Assembly: GCA_041628225.1 (NCBI GenBank)
Contig: JBFKPQ010000161.1
Location: 1 to 5,441, forward strand
DNA: 5,441 nucleotides
From: JBFKPQ01 sp041628225
GTDB lineage: Bacteria; Actinomycetota; Acidimicrobiia; Spongiisociales; JAENVV01
Direction: 5' to 3'
Numbering within the stretch: position 1 is the first letter of the stretch; every line of letters begins with the position of its first letter. The notes below the pieces were generated by a model. It saw nothing but the letters and a program-made list of their open reading frames with translations, did not search any database and was not told the origin of the DNA. Both the position numbers and the translations under genes were made by a program. Positions 1 through 5,441 of the stretch are shown one piece after another.

Positions 1-1679
1 ATGACGATCCGCCGCCGCAGCTTCAGTGAAGGGGTCACCTCGCCCGACTCCGGGCTCCATTGCTCGTCGACCACGACGTGCTTGCGGATCTGTTCGACGT
101 GGGACACGGACTCGTTGACCCGGGCCACATGCTGCTCGATCTCGGCCACCACCTCGTCCGATGCAAGGCCTTCGGTGTTCTCCCGGTCGAGGGCCAGCAC
201 GGCCACGAGAAACGGACGCCGGTCCCCCACCACGCAGGCATGCGCCACCGTCGGATGCGCGGACAAGGCCAGCTCCAGAGACGCCGGGGCGACGTTCTTG
301 CCGGATGCGGTGACGATGAGGTCCTTCTTGCGTCCGGTGATCGTGACATAACCCTCGTCGTCGATCTCGGCGAGATCTCCCGTGCGGAGCCAGCCGTCGG
401 CATCGAACGTCGCAGCCGTCGCCTCGTCGGCTCGGTGATAGCCGGCGGCAACGTTGCCGCCGCGGATGAGGAGCTCTCCATCGGGAGCGGTGGCCACCTC
501 GACGCCGGCGAGCGATCGACCCACGGACCCGATCCGATCGTTTCCAGGCAGATTGGTCGTCGCGGGGCCGGTGCACTCGGTCATACCGAACAACTCGTGC
601 AGAGGAAGGCCCAACGTTCGCAGCGACCTGATCACCTCTGGCTGGATGGGACCGGCCGTGGTGATCGCCAACCGCGCCTCGTCGAGCCCGAGTTCGGCGC
701 GCACCTTGCGAAGCACGAGCCGGTCGGCCGTGCGAGCCAGAACCGCCGTTGCCGGGTTCGGATGGTCGAGCAATGCAGCCTGGGCCGCCCGTGCGGCGGC
801 GATCGCCTGTTGCCGCCGCCGATCATCGAGGCCCGCCAAGCGGGTTTCGACCCGCTGATGGAGCGTCTCCCAGATGCGGGGTACACCGACGAACAGGTGC
901 GGTCGGGCGCCGCGTACCACGTTCATGATGGCCGCCGGTGTGGCGCAGTACGTGACATGACCCAGCAACCACAAGCCGAGATAGTGACTGGCGATGCGCT
1001 CGGCGATGTGAGCCAGCGGCAGGTAGGACACCAACCGGGGCCGTGCCGGAAGATCCAGGGCCTGACCCATCGCCGCCAGCGTCCACAGCACGTTGCGCTG
1101 CGTGATGACGACGCCTTTCGGATCGCCGGTCGTGCCGGAGGTATAGATCAGCGTTGCGATCGAGTCGGCGTCGACCGCCGCGGCGCGGTCGGCAACGGCC
1201 GGACTGCGGTCGTGCGCCACGAGAGCGTCCCAGTCGTCCTCCAAGGTCAACTTGATCGGTACCGGCGTGTCGCGCCAGACGGCGGTCCGGTCCGCTTCGA
1301 AGATGGCCGCCTTCACCTGCGCGTTGCCGGAGACATAGGCGACCTGGGCAGGCGCCAACGTCTCATACACGGAAATCGGAATGGCTCCCGCGTGCACCGC
1401 CGCCAGGTCGGCGATCACATGCTCGGGTCGGTTGCCCATCATGACCGCCACGGTGTCGCCCGGTTCGATGCCGGCGGCGATCATCCCGGCGGCGACACGC
1501 CAGACCGACTCGGAGAACTGCTGCCACGTCAGGTCACGGCTCTCCCCTCCTGCCCTCCAACTGATGGCGACGTCGTCGGGCGCCTCGGCGACGTTGCGAG
1601 CCAGCACGTCGACCAGGGTGACGCCGTCGATCAGCTCATCGAGTGCCTGGCGTTCGGCGGCGAGAGGTGAAGCTCGCAT
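1..1679 (-). CDS. fadD: Long-chain fatty-acid--CoA ligase (AMP-forming), FadD15-like, 3' end cut by window edge
   Basis: This enzyme of the ANL (adenylate-forming) superfamily activates a carboxylic acid with ATP to an acyl-adenylate and then forms the acyl-CoA thioester. It acts in the cytoplasm or at the inner membrane face. Reading leftward from ATG at 1679, 559 codons are open to the window edge without a stop. The phosphate-binding loop YTSGTTGDPKG spans residues 179-189. The segment VGVPRIWE, typical of long-chain ligases, lies mid-protein. GMTE is at 365-368, with E368 the Mg/ATP-contacting Glu. GWLRTGD is at 429-435, with D435 contacting ribose. The hinge-region RKKD is at 450-453. 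The catalytic C-terminal Lys is probably K553 in TPSLKLRRR. FadD15-type proteins are about 600 residues, so roughly 40 residues are missing on the left; this is a window cut, not a broken gene. The start overlaps the racemase stop by one base (TGATG), so it is the last visible gene of a three-gene operon. The general class is certain, the chain length inferred; a branched or sterol-side-chain acid is also possible. Confidence 0.95.
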   Translation of the reverse strand, partial: MRASPLAAERQALDELIDGVTLVDVLARNVAEAPDDVAISWRAGGESRDLTWQQFSESVWRVAAGMIAAGIEPGDTVAVMMGNRPEHVIADLAAVHAGAIPISVYETLAPAQVAYVSGNAQVKAAIFEADRTAVWRDTPVPIKLTLEDDWDALVAHDRSPAVADRAAAVDADSIATLIYTSGTTGDPKGVVITQRNVLWTLAAMGQALDLPARPRLVSYLPLAHIAERIASHYLGLWLLGHVTYCATPAAIMNVVRGARPHLFVGVPRIWETLHQRVETRLAGLDDRRRQQAIAAARAAQAALLDHPNPATAVLARTADRLVLRKVRAELGLDEARLAITTAGPIQPEVIRSLRTLGLPLHELFGMTECTGPATTNLPGNDRIGSVGRSLAGVEVATAPDGELLIRGGNVAAGYHRADEATAATFDADGWLRTGDLAEIDDEGYVTITGRKKDLIVTASGKNVAPASLELALSAHPTVAHACVVGDRRPFLVAVLALDRENTEGLASDEVVAEIEQHVARVNESVSHVEQIRKHVVVDEQWSPESGEVTPSLKLRRRIV

Positions 1680-2803
1680 CAGGCCACCGCTCCCTGTTCG
1701 AAGAGGTCATCGATGACCGCGGTCGGAAAGCCCGCCTCGGCGAGCACCTGCCGCGTGTCACGGCCGATCGCCGGTGCGGGCTGAGGCTCCTGCGAGACCG
1801 TCCGGCTGAAGCGTGGCGCCGGTCCTGGCTGGGGAACACCTGCGACATCCACGAACGTGTTCCGGGCCCGGTTGTGAGGGTGATCCGGCGCTTCCGCAAA
1901 CGAAACGACGGGAGCCACACAGGCGTCGGTTCCGGCGAAATGGGCAGTCCAATGCTCCTGTGTGCACTCGGAAAACCGCTGCGCGATCGCGGCGCGCAGG
2001 GTCGGCCAGCCCGACCGATCGTGCTGCGCCGGGAGGCGGCGATCGTCCAAGTCGAGAGCCGTGAGCAGCTCCGCGTAGAACTGCGGCTCGATGGCCCCGA
2101 CCGCCATGTGCCGGTTGTCCGAGGTGGCGTACGTCGTGTACCAGGGCGCGCCGCCGTCGAGAGGATTGGCGTGCCGTGCGGTCGGATCCCACAGTCCTGA
2201 TCCGAGCATCTCGTACATCATGGTGGCGAGCAGTGCGGAACCGTCCACCATGGCTGCGTCGATGACCTGACCCTGGCCCGAACGAGTCGCCTCCCAGACC
2301 CCTGCCAAGACTCCGACGGCCAGGAGCATGCCACCGCCGCCGAAGTCGCCGACCAGGTTGAGCGGCGGAACCGGCCGATTCTCGTCGCCGATGGCGTGGA
2401 GGACCCCCGAGACGGCGATGTAGTCGATGTCGTGCCCTGCATCGAGCGCGCACGGGCCCTCTTGACCCCAGCCGGTCATCCGTCCGTAGACCAACCGTGG
2501 GTTCCTGGCGAGGCACTCGTCCGGTCCGACGCCCAACCGTTCGACGACACCCGGCCGGAACCCCTCGATGAGCGCATCCGCTTCTTCTGCCAACCTCAAT
2601 ACGACCGAAGCCCCACCGGGGTGCTTGAGGTCGATGGCGACCGATCGGCGACCGCGAGCCAACGCCCCCGGCACGGATGGGGCGTTCGGTCGCTCGATCC
2701 GGATCACTTCGGCGCCGAGATCGGCGAGCACCATGCCGCAGAACGGCGCCGGCCCCAGGCCGGCCAACTCGATGACCTTGAGCCCGTCGAGCGGACCGGG
2801 CAT
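1679..2803 (-). CDS. mcr: Alpha-methylacyl-CoA racemase (CaiB/BaiF family III CoA-transferase fold)
   Basis: The 374-residue product is complete and would interconvert the 2R and 2S epimers of 2-methylacyl-CoA, a step needed before beta-oxidation of methyl-branched fatty acids and sterol side chains. From memory it closely follows Mycobacterium tuberculosis MCR (about 360 residues): the N-terminal GPLDGLKVIELAGLGP, then RPVPPLNLVGDFGGG, VDAAMVDGS-like and GAIEPQFY blocks. The residues expected for MCR catalysis (Arg91, His126, Asp156 and Glu241 in the M. tuberculosis enzyme) match R89, H124 in AGHDIDY, D153 in LVGDFGGG and E239 in GAIEPQFY. This argues for racemase rather than CoA transferase, where an Asp carries the acyl group. 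The last 30 or so residues resemble the general family III tail more than MCR. Start ATG 2803 overlaps the upstream SDR stop by one base and has AGGTGG 7 bases ahead. The ligase downstream could supply its acyl-CoA substrate. A CoA transferase on another substrate is the main alternative. Confidence 0.92.
   Translation of the reverse strand: MPGPLDGLKVIELAGLGPAPFCGMVLADLGAEVIRIERPNAPSVPGALARGRRSVAIDLKHPGGASVVLRLAEEADALIEGFRPGVVERLGVGPDECLARNPRLVYGRMTGWGQEGPCALDAGHDIDYIAVSGVLHAIGDENRPVPPLNLVGDFGGGGMLLAVGVLAGVWEATRSGQGQVIDAAMVDGSALLATMMYEMLGSGLWDPTARHANPLDGGAPWYTTYATSDNRHMAVGAIEPQFYAELLTALDLDDRRLPAQHDRSGWPTLRAAIAQRFSECTQEHWTAHFAGTDACVAPVVSFAEAPDHPHNRARNTFVDVAGVPQPGPAPRFSRTVSQEPQPAPAIGRDTRQVLAEAGFPTAVIDDLFEQGAVA
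1690..1695 (-). promoter_or_regulatory. Probable ribosome binding site of the acyl-CoA ligase
   Basis: AGGGAG on the minus strand lies 10 bases before the ATG at 1679, inside the 3' end of the racemase gene. A second weaker purine run, CGGTGG (1684-1689), lies 4 bases before the ATG. Given the one-base TGATG overlap, re-initiation by ribosomes finishing the racemase is at least as likely as independent loading. Confidence 0.4.
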
Positions 2804-3588
2804 CAGACGCCCACCTGCGCCGCCGCATGGTCGAGCCGGGCCGCTCGACGCGCCAGGATGTCGCGCTGTTCCGGATGCGTGATCACATACAGTTCGTCGG
2901 CAGCCACGGCGTCGACGACGCGCTCGGCCACTGCCTCGGGCGGTATCACCCCGCCCACCAGGGGCCCGTCCGGCTCCACATGGTCGTCACCGGGCCGGAG
3001 TCGCTTCGAATTCTCGTTGATCGGGGTGTCGACGATCATCGGGCAGAGCACGGAGACGCCGATGCCCCGAGGAGCCAGCTCGCGACGCATCGACTCCGAC
3101 AGGCCGACGACCGCGAACTTCGAAGCGCAGTAGACGCCCAGCCCCTCCATCCCGATCAGGCCGCTCATCGATGCGGTATTGACGAAATGGCCACGACCCT
3201 GCTCGAGCATGATCGGCAAGAAGGCATCGACGCCGTGGACGACACCCCAGAAGTTGACGCCCATCACGAAGTCCCAGTCGACCGGCGTTGCGTCGGCGAG
3301 GGGCCCGAACAGGGCAACGCCGGCGTTGTTGCACACGATGTCCACACCGCCGGCTTGCCGGAGTGTCTCCTGAGCGAGAGCTTCGACTGCTGCGCGGTCG
3401 GTCACGTCGGTGCGGCTGGACCAGACGCGGGTGCCATGTCGCCCGACGACGTCACGAGCTGCCGCCAGTGCGCCTTCGTCCACGTCGGCGAGCATCAGAT
3501 GAGCACCTCGCTCGGCGAAGGCATGGGCGAGTGCCAGGCCGATGCCGCTGGCTCCGCCGGTGACCACGACCACTCGATCTTCGAACAT
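2803..3588 (-). CDS. Classical SDR-family oxidoreductase, NAD-type
   Basis: This 261-residue classical short-chain dehydrogenase/reductase would oxidise or reduce a hydroxyl/keto group with a nicotinamide cofactor in the cytoplasm. The cofactor loop TGGASGIG is at 10-17. D35 closes strand beta-2 (LADVDE), the usual mark of NAD rather than NADP preference. NNAG is at 87-90. The catalytic tetrad is N112, S140, Y153 and K157 (YCASK). The C-terminal part contains a PPEAVAERVV helix and the segment YVITHPE, seen in actinobacterial SDRs of lipid-related loci. The reading frame stays open upstream to an ATG at 3708, but that adds 40 low-complexity residues before the Rossmann fold and overlaps the divergent gene. 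ATG 3588 has a strong AGGAGG just ahead and puts the fold at the normal distance, so I chose it. It is the first gene of the minus operon and is coupled to the racemase. The substrate is unknown; a hydroxyacyl-CoA or a lipid-derived alcohol would fit the context. Confidence 0.92.
   Translation of the reverse strand: MFEDRVVVVTGGASGIGLALAHAFAERGAHLMLADVDEGALAAARDVVGRHGTRVWSSRTDVTDRAAVEALAQETLRQAGGVDIVCNNAGVALFGPLADATPVDWDFVMGVNFWGVVHGVDAFLPIMLEQGRGHFVNTASMSGLIGMEGLGVYCASKFAVVGLSESMRRELAPRGIGVSVLCPMIVDTPINENSKRLRPGDDHVEPDGPLVGGVIPPEAVAERVVDAVAADELYVITHPEQRDILARRAARLDHAAAQVGV
2811..2816 (-). promoter_or_regulatory. Ribosome binding site of the racemase
   Basis: AGGTGG on the minus strand lies 7 bases before the ATG at 2803, inside the last codons of the upstream SDR. 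It supports this start and, with the TGATG overlap, coupled translation of the two genes. Confidence 0.55.
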
Positions 3589-3632
3589 CGTTCCTCCTCG
3601 CCGTGACCTTACCGACGGATAGGGTGATGACG
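3589..3632. promoter_or_regulatory. Compact divergent promoter region between the two operons
   Basis: All transcription start signals for both operons must lie in or overlap these 44 bases, unless each promoter sits inside the opposite gene. Two TANNNT boxes face away from each other: TAAGGT on the minus strand (3611 to 3606) and TAGGGT on the plus strand (3620 to 3625). They form the arms of an imperfect 20-bp inverted repeat (3606-3625) in which 6 of the 8 outer positions per arm are complementary. No good -35 box is visible at 17-18 bases on either side, so these could be -10-driven actinobacterial promoters or a regulator operator. What is seen is the symmetry; promoter function is inference. 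Confidence 0.5.
3593..3598 (-). promoter_or_regulatory. Strong ribosome binding site deciding the start of the NAD-type SDR
   Basis: The minus strand reads GAGGAGGAACG immediately before ATG 3588, a near-perfect match to the anti-Shine-Dalgarno target. AGGAGG ends 4 bases from the ATG, and an overlapping upstream GAGG gives a more usual 7. This is the clearest ribosome site in the window and rules against the longer in-frame start at 3708. Confidence 0.8.
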
Positions 3633-4355
3633 ATGATGGATGGGCACGTGGCATTGGTGACCGGTTCGACGTCGGGAATCGGCGAGGCGTGCGCTCGGCT
3701 CCTGGCACAGCACGGTGCCACCGTGGTCGTCAACTCGGCGCGATCGGTCGATGCGGGCCGGCAACTGGCGGCGGACCTCGACGGCACCTACGTCCAGGCC
3801 GACGTGGCAGACCCGGACGCGGCCGCCAAACTCGTCGACGTCGCCACCCGCACGCACGGCCGGCTCGACGTCGTCATCAACAACGCCGGGTGGACCAAGG
3901 TCATCCCGCACCGGGATCTCGAATCGGCCAGCGACGATGTGTGGCGGAGGATTCTCGACACGAACCTCATGGGTACCTGGCACGTGAGCCGTGTGGCCGC
4001 ACCATGGCTCCGTCGCGACGGCGGGGGGTCCATCGTGAACATCACCTCGATCGCCGGCCTGCGCGCCATCGGAAGCTCCATCCCGTACGCCGTGTCGAAA
4101 GCCGCCGTCAATCACTTGACCGTTCTGCTCGCCAAGGCGCTCGGTCCCGACATCCGCGTCAACGCCGTGGCCCCGGGGCTGATCGATACGCCGTGGACGG
4201 CCGGCTGGGACGAGATTCGCGCCCAGGTTCGCCAGTCGGCTGCTCTCGAGCGAAGCGGCAAGCCCGACGACATCGCGCAGGCGTGTCTCGCGCTGGTCCG
4301 CGCGCCGTATACGACCGGAAGCGTCCTCGTTGCCGACGGAGGACTGACGCTGTGA
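3633..4355 (+). CDS. Classical SDR-family oxidoreductase, FabG-like, NADP-type
   Basis: This 240-residue classical SDR resembles 3-oxoacyl-ACP reductase (FabG) and related alcohol dehydrogenases. The cofactor loop TGSTSGIG is at 10-17. NSAR at 34-37 puts Arg after strand beta-2, the FabG-like mark of NADP(H) binding. NNAG is at 83-86. The tetrad is N111, S139, Y152 and K156 (YAVSK). The C-terminal PGLIDTPW and TGSVLVADGG blocks are family hallmarks. The start is uncertain: GTG 3603, GTG 3624 and ATG 3627, 3633 and 3636 share one frame. I chose ATG 3633 because it puts the fold at the normal distance, has AGGG 8 bases ahead, and sits where transcription from TAGGGT would begin, so the message could be leaderless. 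It diverges from the minus operon and overlaps the downstream hydrolase by 4 bases. It is probably a hydroxy/keto-acyl or alcohol oxidoreductase; a role as the housekeeping FabG is unlikely, since no fatty-acid synthesis gene is adjacent. Confidence 0.9.
   Translation: MMDGHVALVTGSTSGIGEACARLLAQHGATVVVNSARSVDAGRQLAADLDGTYVQADVADPDAAAKLVDVATRTHGRLDVVINNAGWTKVIPHRDLESASDDVWRRILDTNLMGTWHVSRVAAPWLRRDGGGSIVNITSIAGLRAIGSSIPYAVSKAAVNHLTVLLAKALGPDIRVNAVAPGLIDTPWTAGWDEIRAQVRQSAALERSGKPDDIAQACLALVRAPYTTGSVLVADGGLTL
4338..4342 (+). promoter_or_regulatory. Ribosome binding site of the hydrolase
   Basis: GGAGG lies 9 bases before GTG 4352, inside the last codons of the FabG-like SDR (its terminal Asp-Gly-Gly). 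It is what selects the GTG start. The same frame is open far upstream, but there it only shadows the SDR gene. Confidence 0.65.
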
Positions 4356-5293
4356 TCGACCGCACACCATTCGAATCGCCGGTACCCGACGACCTGGCAC
4401 ACCTACGCCGCCGGGTAGCCGAGTGGTTCGAAGGTCGCCCCCCGGTGACCGAATTCGAGGCCGACGAGGTGCGGGCGGCGCGCGAGGCGGGCCAATCGGT
4501 GTTCGGTCCCGTGCGACGTTCCGATCGGGCTTCGAATCGCGTGATCTCCGGACCGGGCGGCGATCTCACCATCCGGATCGTGGAACCGAATGCCGAACCC
4601 CGCGGGGTGTTCCTCCACATCCACGGTGGCGGATGGGTGCTGGGCGCCGCCGATCAATCCGACGACCTGACCGTTCCGCTCGCCGACGCCTGCAACGTCA
4701 CCGTCGTGTCGGTCGACTACCGACTGGCGCCGGAGCATCCGTATCCGGCCGGATCCGACGACTGCGAGGCGGCGGCGCTCTGGCTCATCGAACGGGCCGG
4801 GGCCGAGTGGGGAACCGATCGGCTGTTGATCGGCGGCGAGTCGGCCGGCGCCAACCTGTCCGCGGTCACTCTCCTCCGCACTCGTGACCGACACGAGTAC
4901 ACCGATTGGTTCGGCGCCAATCTCGTCTACGGCGCCTACGACCTCTCGGACACACCGAGCGTTCGACAGCTGTCTCCCCACGACAACATCTTGCGCCGCG
5001 ACACGATGTCCTGGTTCATGGGTCACTACTTGCCGAACGACGTCGACCCTCGCCATCCCGACGTGTCCCCGCTGTACGCGCCGCTGCACGACATGCCGCG
5101 GGCGATGTTCACCGTGGGAACGGCCGACCCACTACTCGACGACTCGTTGTTCATGGCGATGCGCTGGGCTGCGGCAGGCAACGAGACCCGGCTGGAGATC
5201 GTTCCTGGCGCCGTCCACGCGTTCGACTACTTCGACATCGAGAGCGCCGCCCGAGTGCGCCAGCAGATGTACGACTTCTTGAGGGTCAGCTGA
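4352..5293 (+). CDS. Alpha/beta-hydrolase, HSL-type (family IV) carboxylesterase/lipase
   Basis: The 313-residue product hydrolyses carboxylic esters, probably in the cytoplasm since no signal peptide is visible. The oxyanion-hole motif HGGGW is at 91-95, followed by the family IV block DYRLAPEHPYP at 122-132. The nucleophile elbow is GESAG at 162-166, with S164 the nucleophile. D259 in GTADPLLDD and H289 in GAVHAFD complete the catalytic triad. The N-terminal 60 or so residues form the charged, helical cap expected in this family, and the length is normal. Start GTG 4352 overlaps the SDR stop in GTGA and has GGAGG 9 bases ahead, so the two genes are coupled. The elbow has Glu where most family members have Asp (GDSAG). 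The gene ends inside the palindrome TCAGCTGA shared with the convergent gene. The context suggests an ester or lactone intermediate in lipid or terpenoid breakdown, with the SDR acting on the released alcohol; this pairing is inference. Confidence 0.9.
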   Translation: MIDRTPFESPVPDDLAHLRRRVAEWFEGRPPVTEFEADEVRAAREAGQSVFGPVRRSDRASNRVISGPGGDLTIRIVEPNAEPRGVFLHIHGGGWVLGAADQSDDLTVPLADACNVTVVSVDYRLAPEHPYPAGSDDCEAAALWLIERAGAEWGTDRLLIGGESAGANLSAVTLLRTRDRHEYTDWFGANLVYGAYDLSDTPSVRQLSPHDNILRRDTMSWFMGHYLPNDVDPRHPDVSPLYAPLHDMPRAMFTVGTADPLLDDSLFMAMRWAAAGNETRLEIVPGAVHAFDYFDIESAARVRQQMYDFLRVS

Positions 5294-5441
5294 TCTCGTC
5301 AGATTCGGGATCTGGCTCCGCTTCGGCCGCGGCAGCCACGCGGCTCTCGATCTCGACCGACGTGGCGATCTCCTCGAACTCCTCGTCGTCGATGAGCCGA
5401 TTGGCCACCACGGGGTGTTCCTGCAGATAGGCCGAAACGAA
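5286..5441 (-). CDS. C-terminal fragment of an unrecognised protein with an acidic tail
   Basis: Reading leftward from the right edge, 51 codons are open and end at TGA (5288 to 5286). The visible part begins FVSAYLQEHPVV and ends EPDPESDEIS. Of its 51 residues 15 are Asp or Glu and only two are Arg or Lys. Residues 15-40 look helical (RLIDDEEFEEIA, then an Ala run), followed by a disordered-looking acidic Pro/Ser tail. Support for coding is the absence of stops, protein-like composition and the snug convergent stop with the hydrolase. I do not recognise the family, and the start and most of the protein lie outside the window. A competing plus-strand reading through this stretch gives Ser-rich, low-complexity sequence and is less credible. 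Confidence 0.65.
   Translation of the reverse strand, partial: FVSAYLQEHPVVANRLIDDEEFEEIATSVEIESRVAAAAEAEPDPESDEIS

Noticed and set aside
60..1670. A 536-codon open frame on the plus strand opposite the acyl-CoA ligase
   Set aside because: It runs in codon-for-codon register with the ligase, so it can only be stopped where the ligase uses TTA, CTA or TCA codons, which are rare in high-GC genes. It ends exactly at the ligase's fourth codon (TCA), and the product shows no recognisable domain.
2396..3133. A 245-codon plus-strand open frame spanning the racemase/SDR junction
   Set aside because: It lies opposite two well-supported genes, has no ribosome site or recognisable domain, and shows the biased composition of a high-GC antisense shadow.
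3589..3708. A 40-residue N-terminal extension of the NAD-type SDR from ATG 3708
   Set aside because: The extension is Pro/Ser/Arg-rich, bypasses the strong AGGAGG site, and overlaps the divergent SDR gene, whose coding evidence is much stronger.
3689..4351. An upstream extension of the hydrolase frame that would give a 534-residue protein
   Set aside because: The first 221 codons are an Arg-rich shadow of the FabG-like SDR in another frame. The real protein begins at GTG 4352, with GGAGG ahead and normal family length.
5299..5315. Small hairpin CAGAT-TCGGG-ATCTG just after the hydrolase stop, as a terminator
   Set aside because: The stem is only five base pairs, no T-run follows, and it lies within the coding sequence of the convergent gene.
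1..5441. Search for CRISPR repeats, tRNA/rRNA genes, insertion-sequence ends, toxin-antitoxin pairs or a defence system
   Set aside because: No direct-repeat array, tRNA-like structure, transposase or terminal inverted repeat was seen. Every substantial stretch is explained by metabolic genes.

Overview
The window is GC-rich, densely packed bacterial DNA with G or C at most third codon positions. It carries lipid-catabolism genes of types common in Actinomycetota: a FadD15-like long-chain acyl-CoA ligase, an alpha-methylacyl-CoA racemase closely resembling the mycobacterial MCR protein, two short-chain dehydrogenases (SDRs) and an HSL-type esterase. I infer a high-GC actinobacterium, either mycobacteria-related or a free-living lineage such as Acidimicrobiia. 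No marker in the window fixes the genus.

Layout. On the minus strand, three genes read leftward from about 3588: an NAD-type SDR (2803-3588), the racemase (1679-2803) and the acyl-CoA ligase, which runs off the left edge (1-1679). Each junction is an identical one-base TGATG stop/start overlap, so this is almost certainly one translationally coupled operon. On the plus strand, a second two-gene operon starts from the same 44-bp gap: a FabG-like, NADP-type SDR (3633-4355) and an alpha/beta-hydrolase (4352-5293), joined by a four-base GTGA overlap. At the right edge, the last 51 codons of an unrecognised minus-strand gene (5286-5441) converge on the hydrolase. The two stop codons share the 8-bp palindrome TCAGCTGA.

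How the genes may work together (inference). The ligase would activate a free fatty, branched or isoprenoid/sterol-side-chain acid to its CoA thioester. The racemase would convert the (2R)-methylacyl-CoA to the 2S form that beta-oxidation needs. The SDRs would oxidise or reduce hydroxy/keto intermediates, and the esterase would release an acid or alcohol from an ester. Together they look like a module for methyl-branched or isoprenoid lipid use, but the substrate cannot be read from sequence.

The only real non-coding stretch is the 44-bp divergent gap at 3589-3632. It holds a strong ribosome binding site for the minus operon and two mirror-image -10-like boxes. I saw no RNA gene, mobile element, CRISPR array or convincing terminator, and no gene-free stretch approaches 300 bases. 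I found no evidence of a novel defence or mobile system. The most distinctive features are the compact divergent control region and the gene-boundary overlaps.
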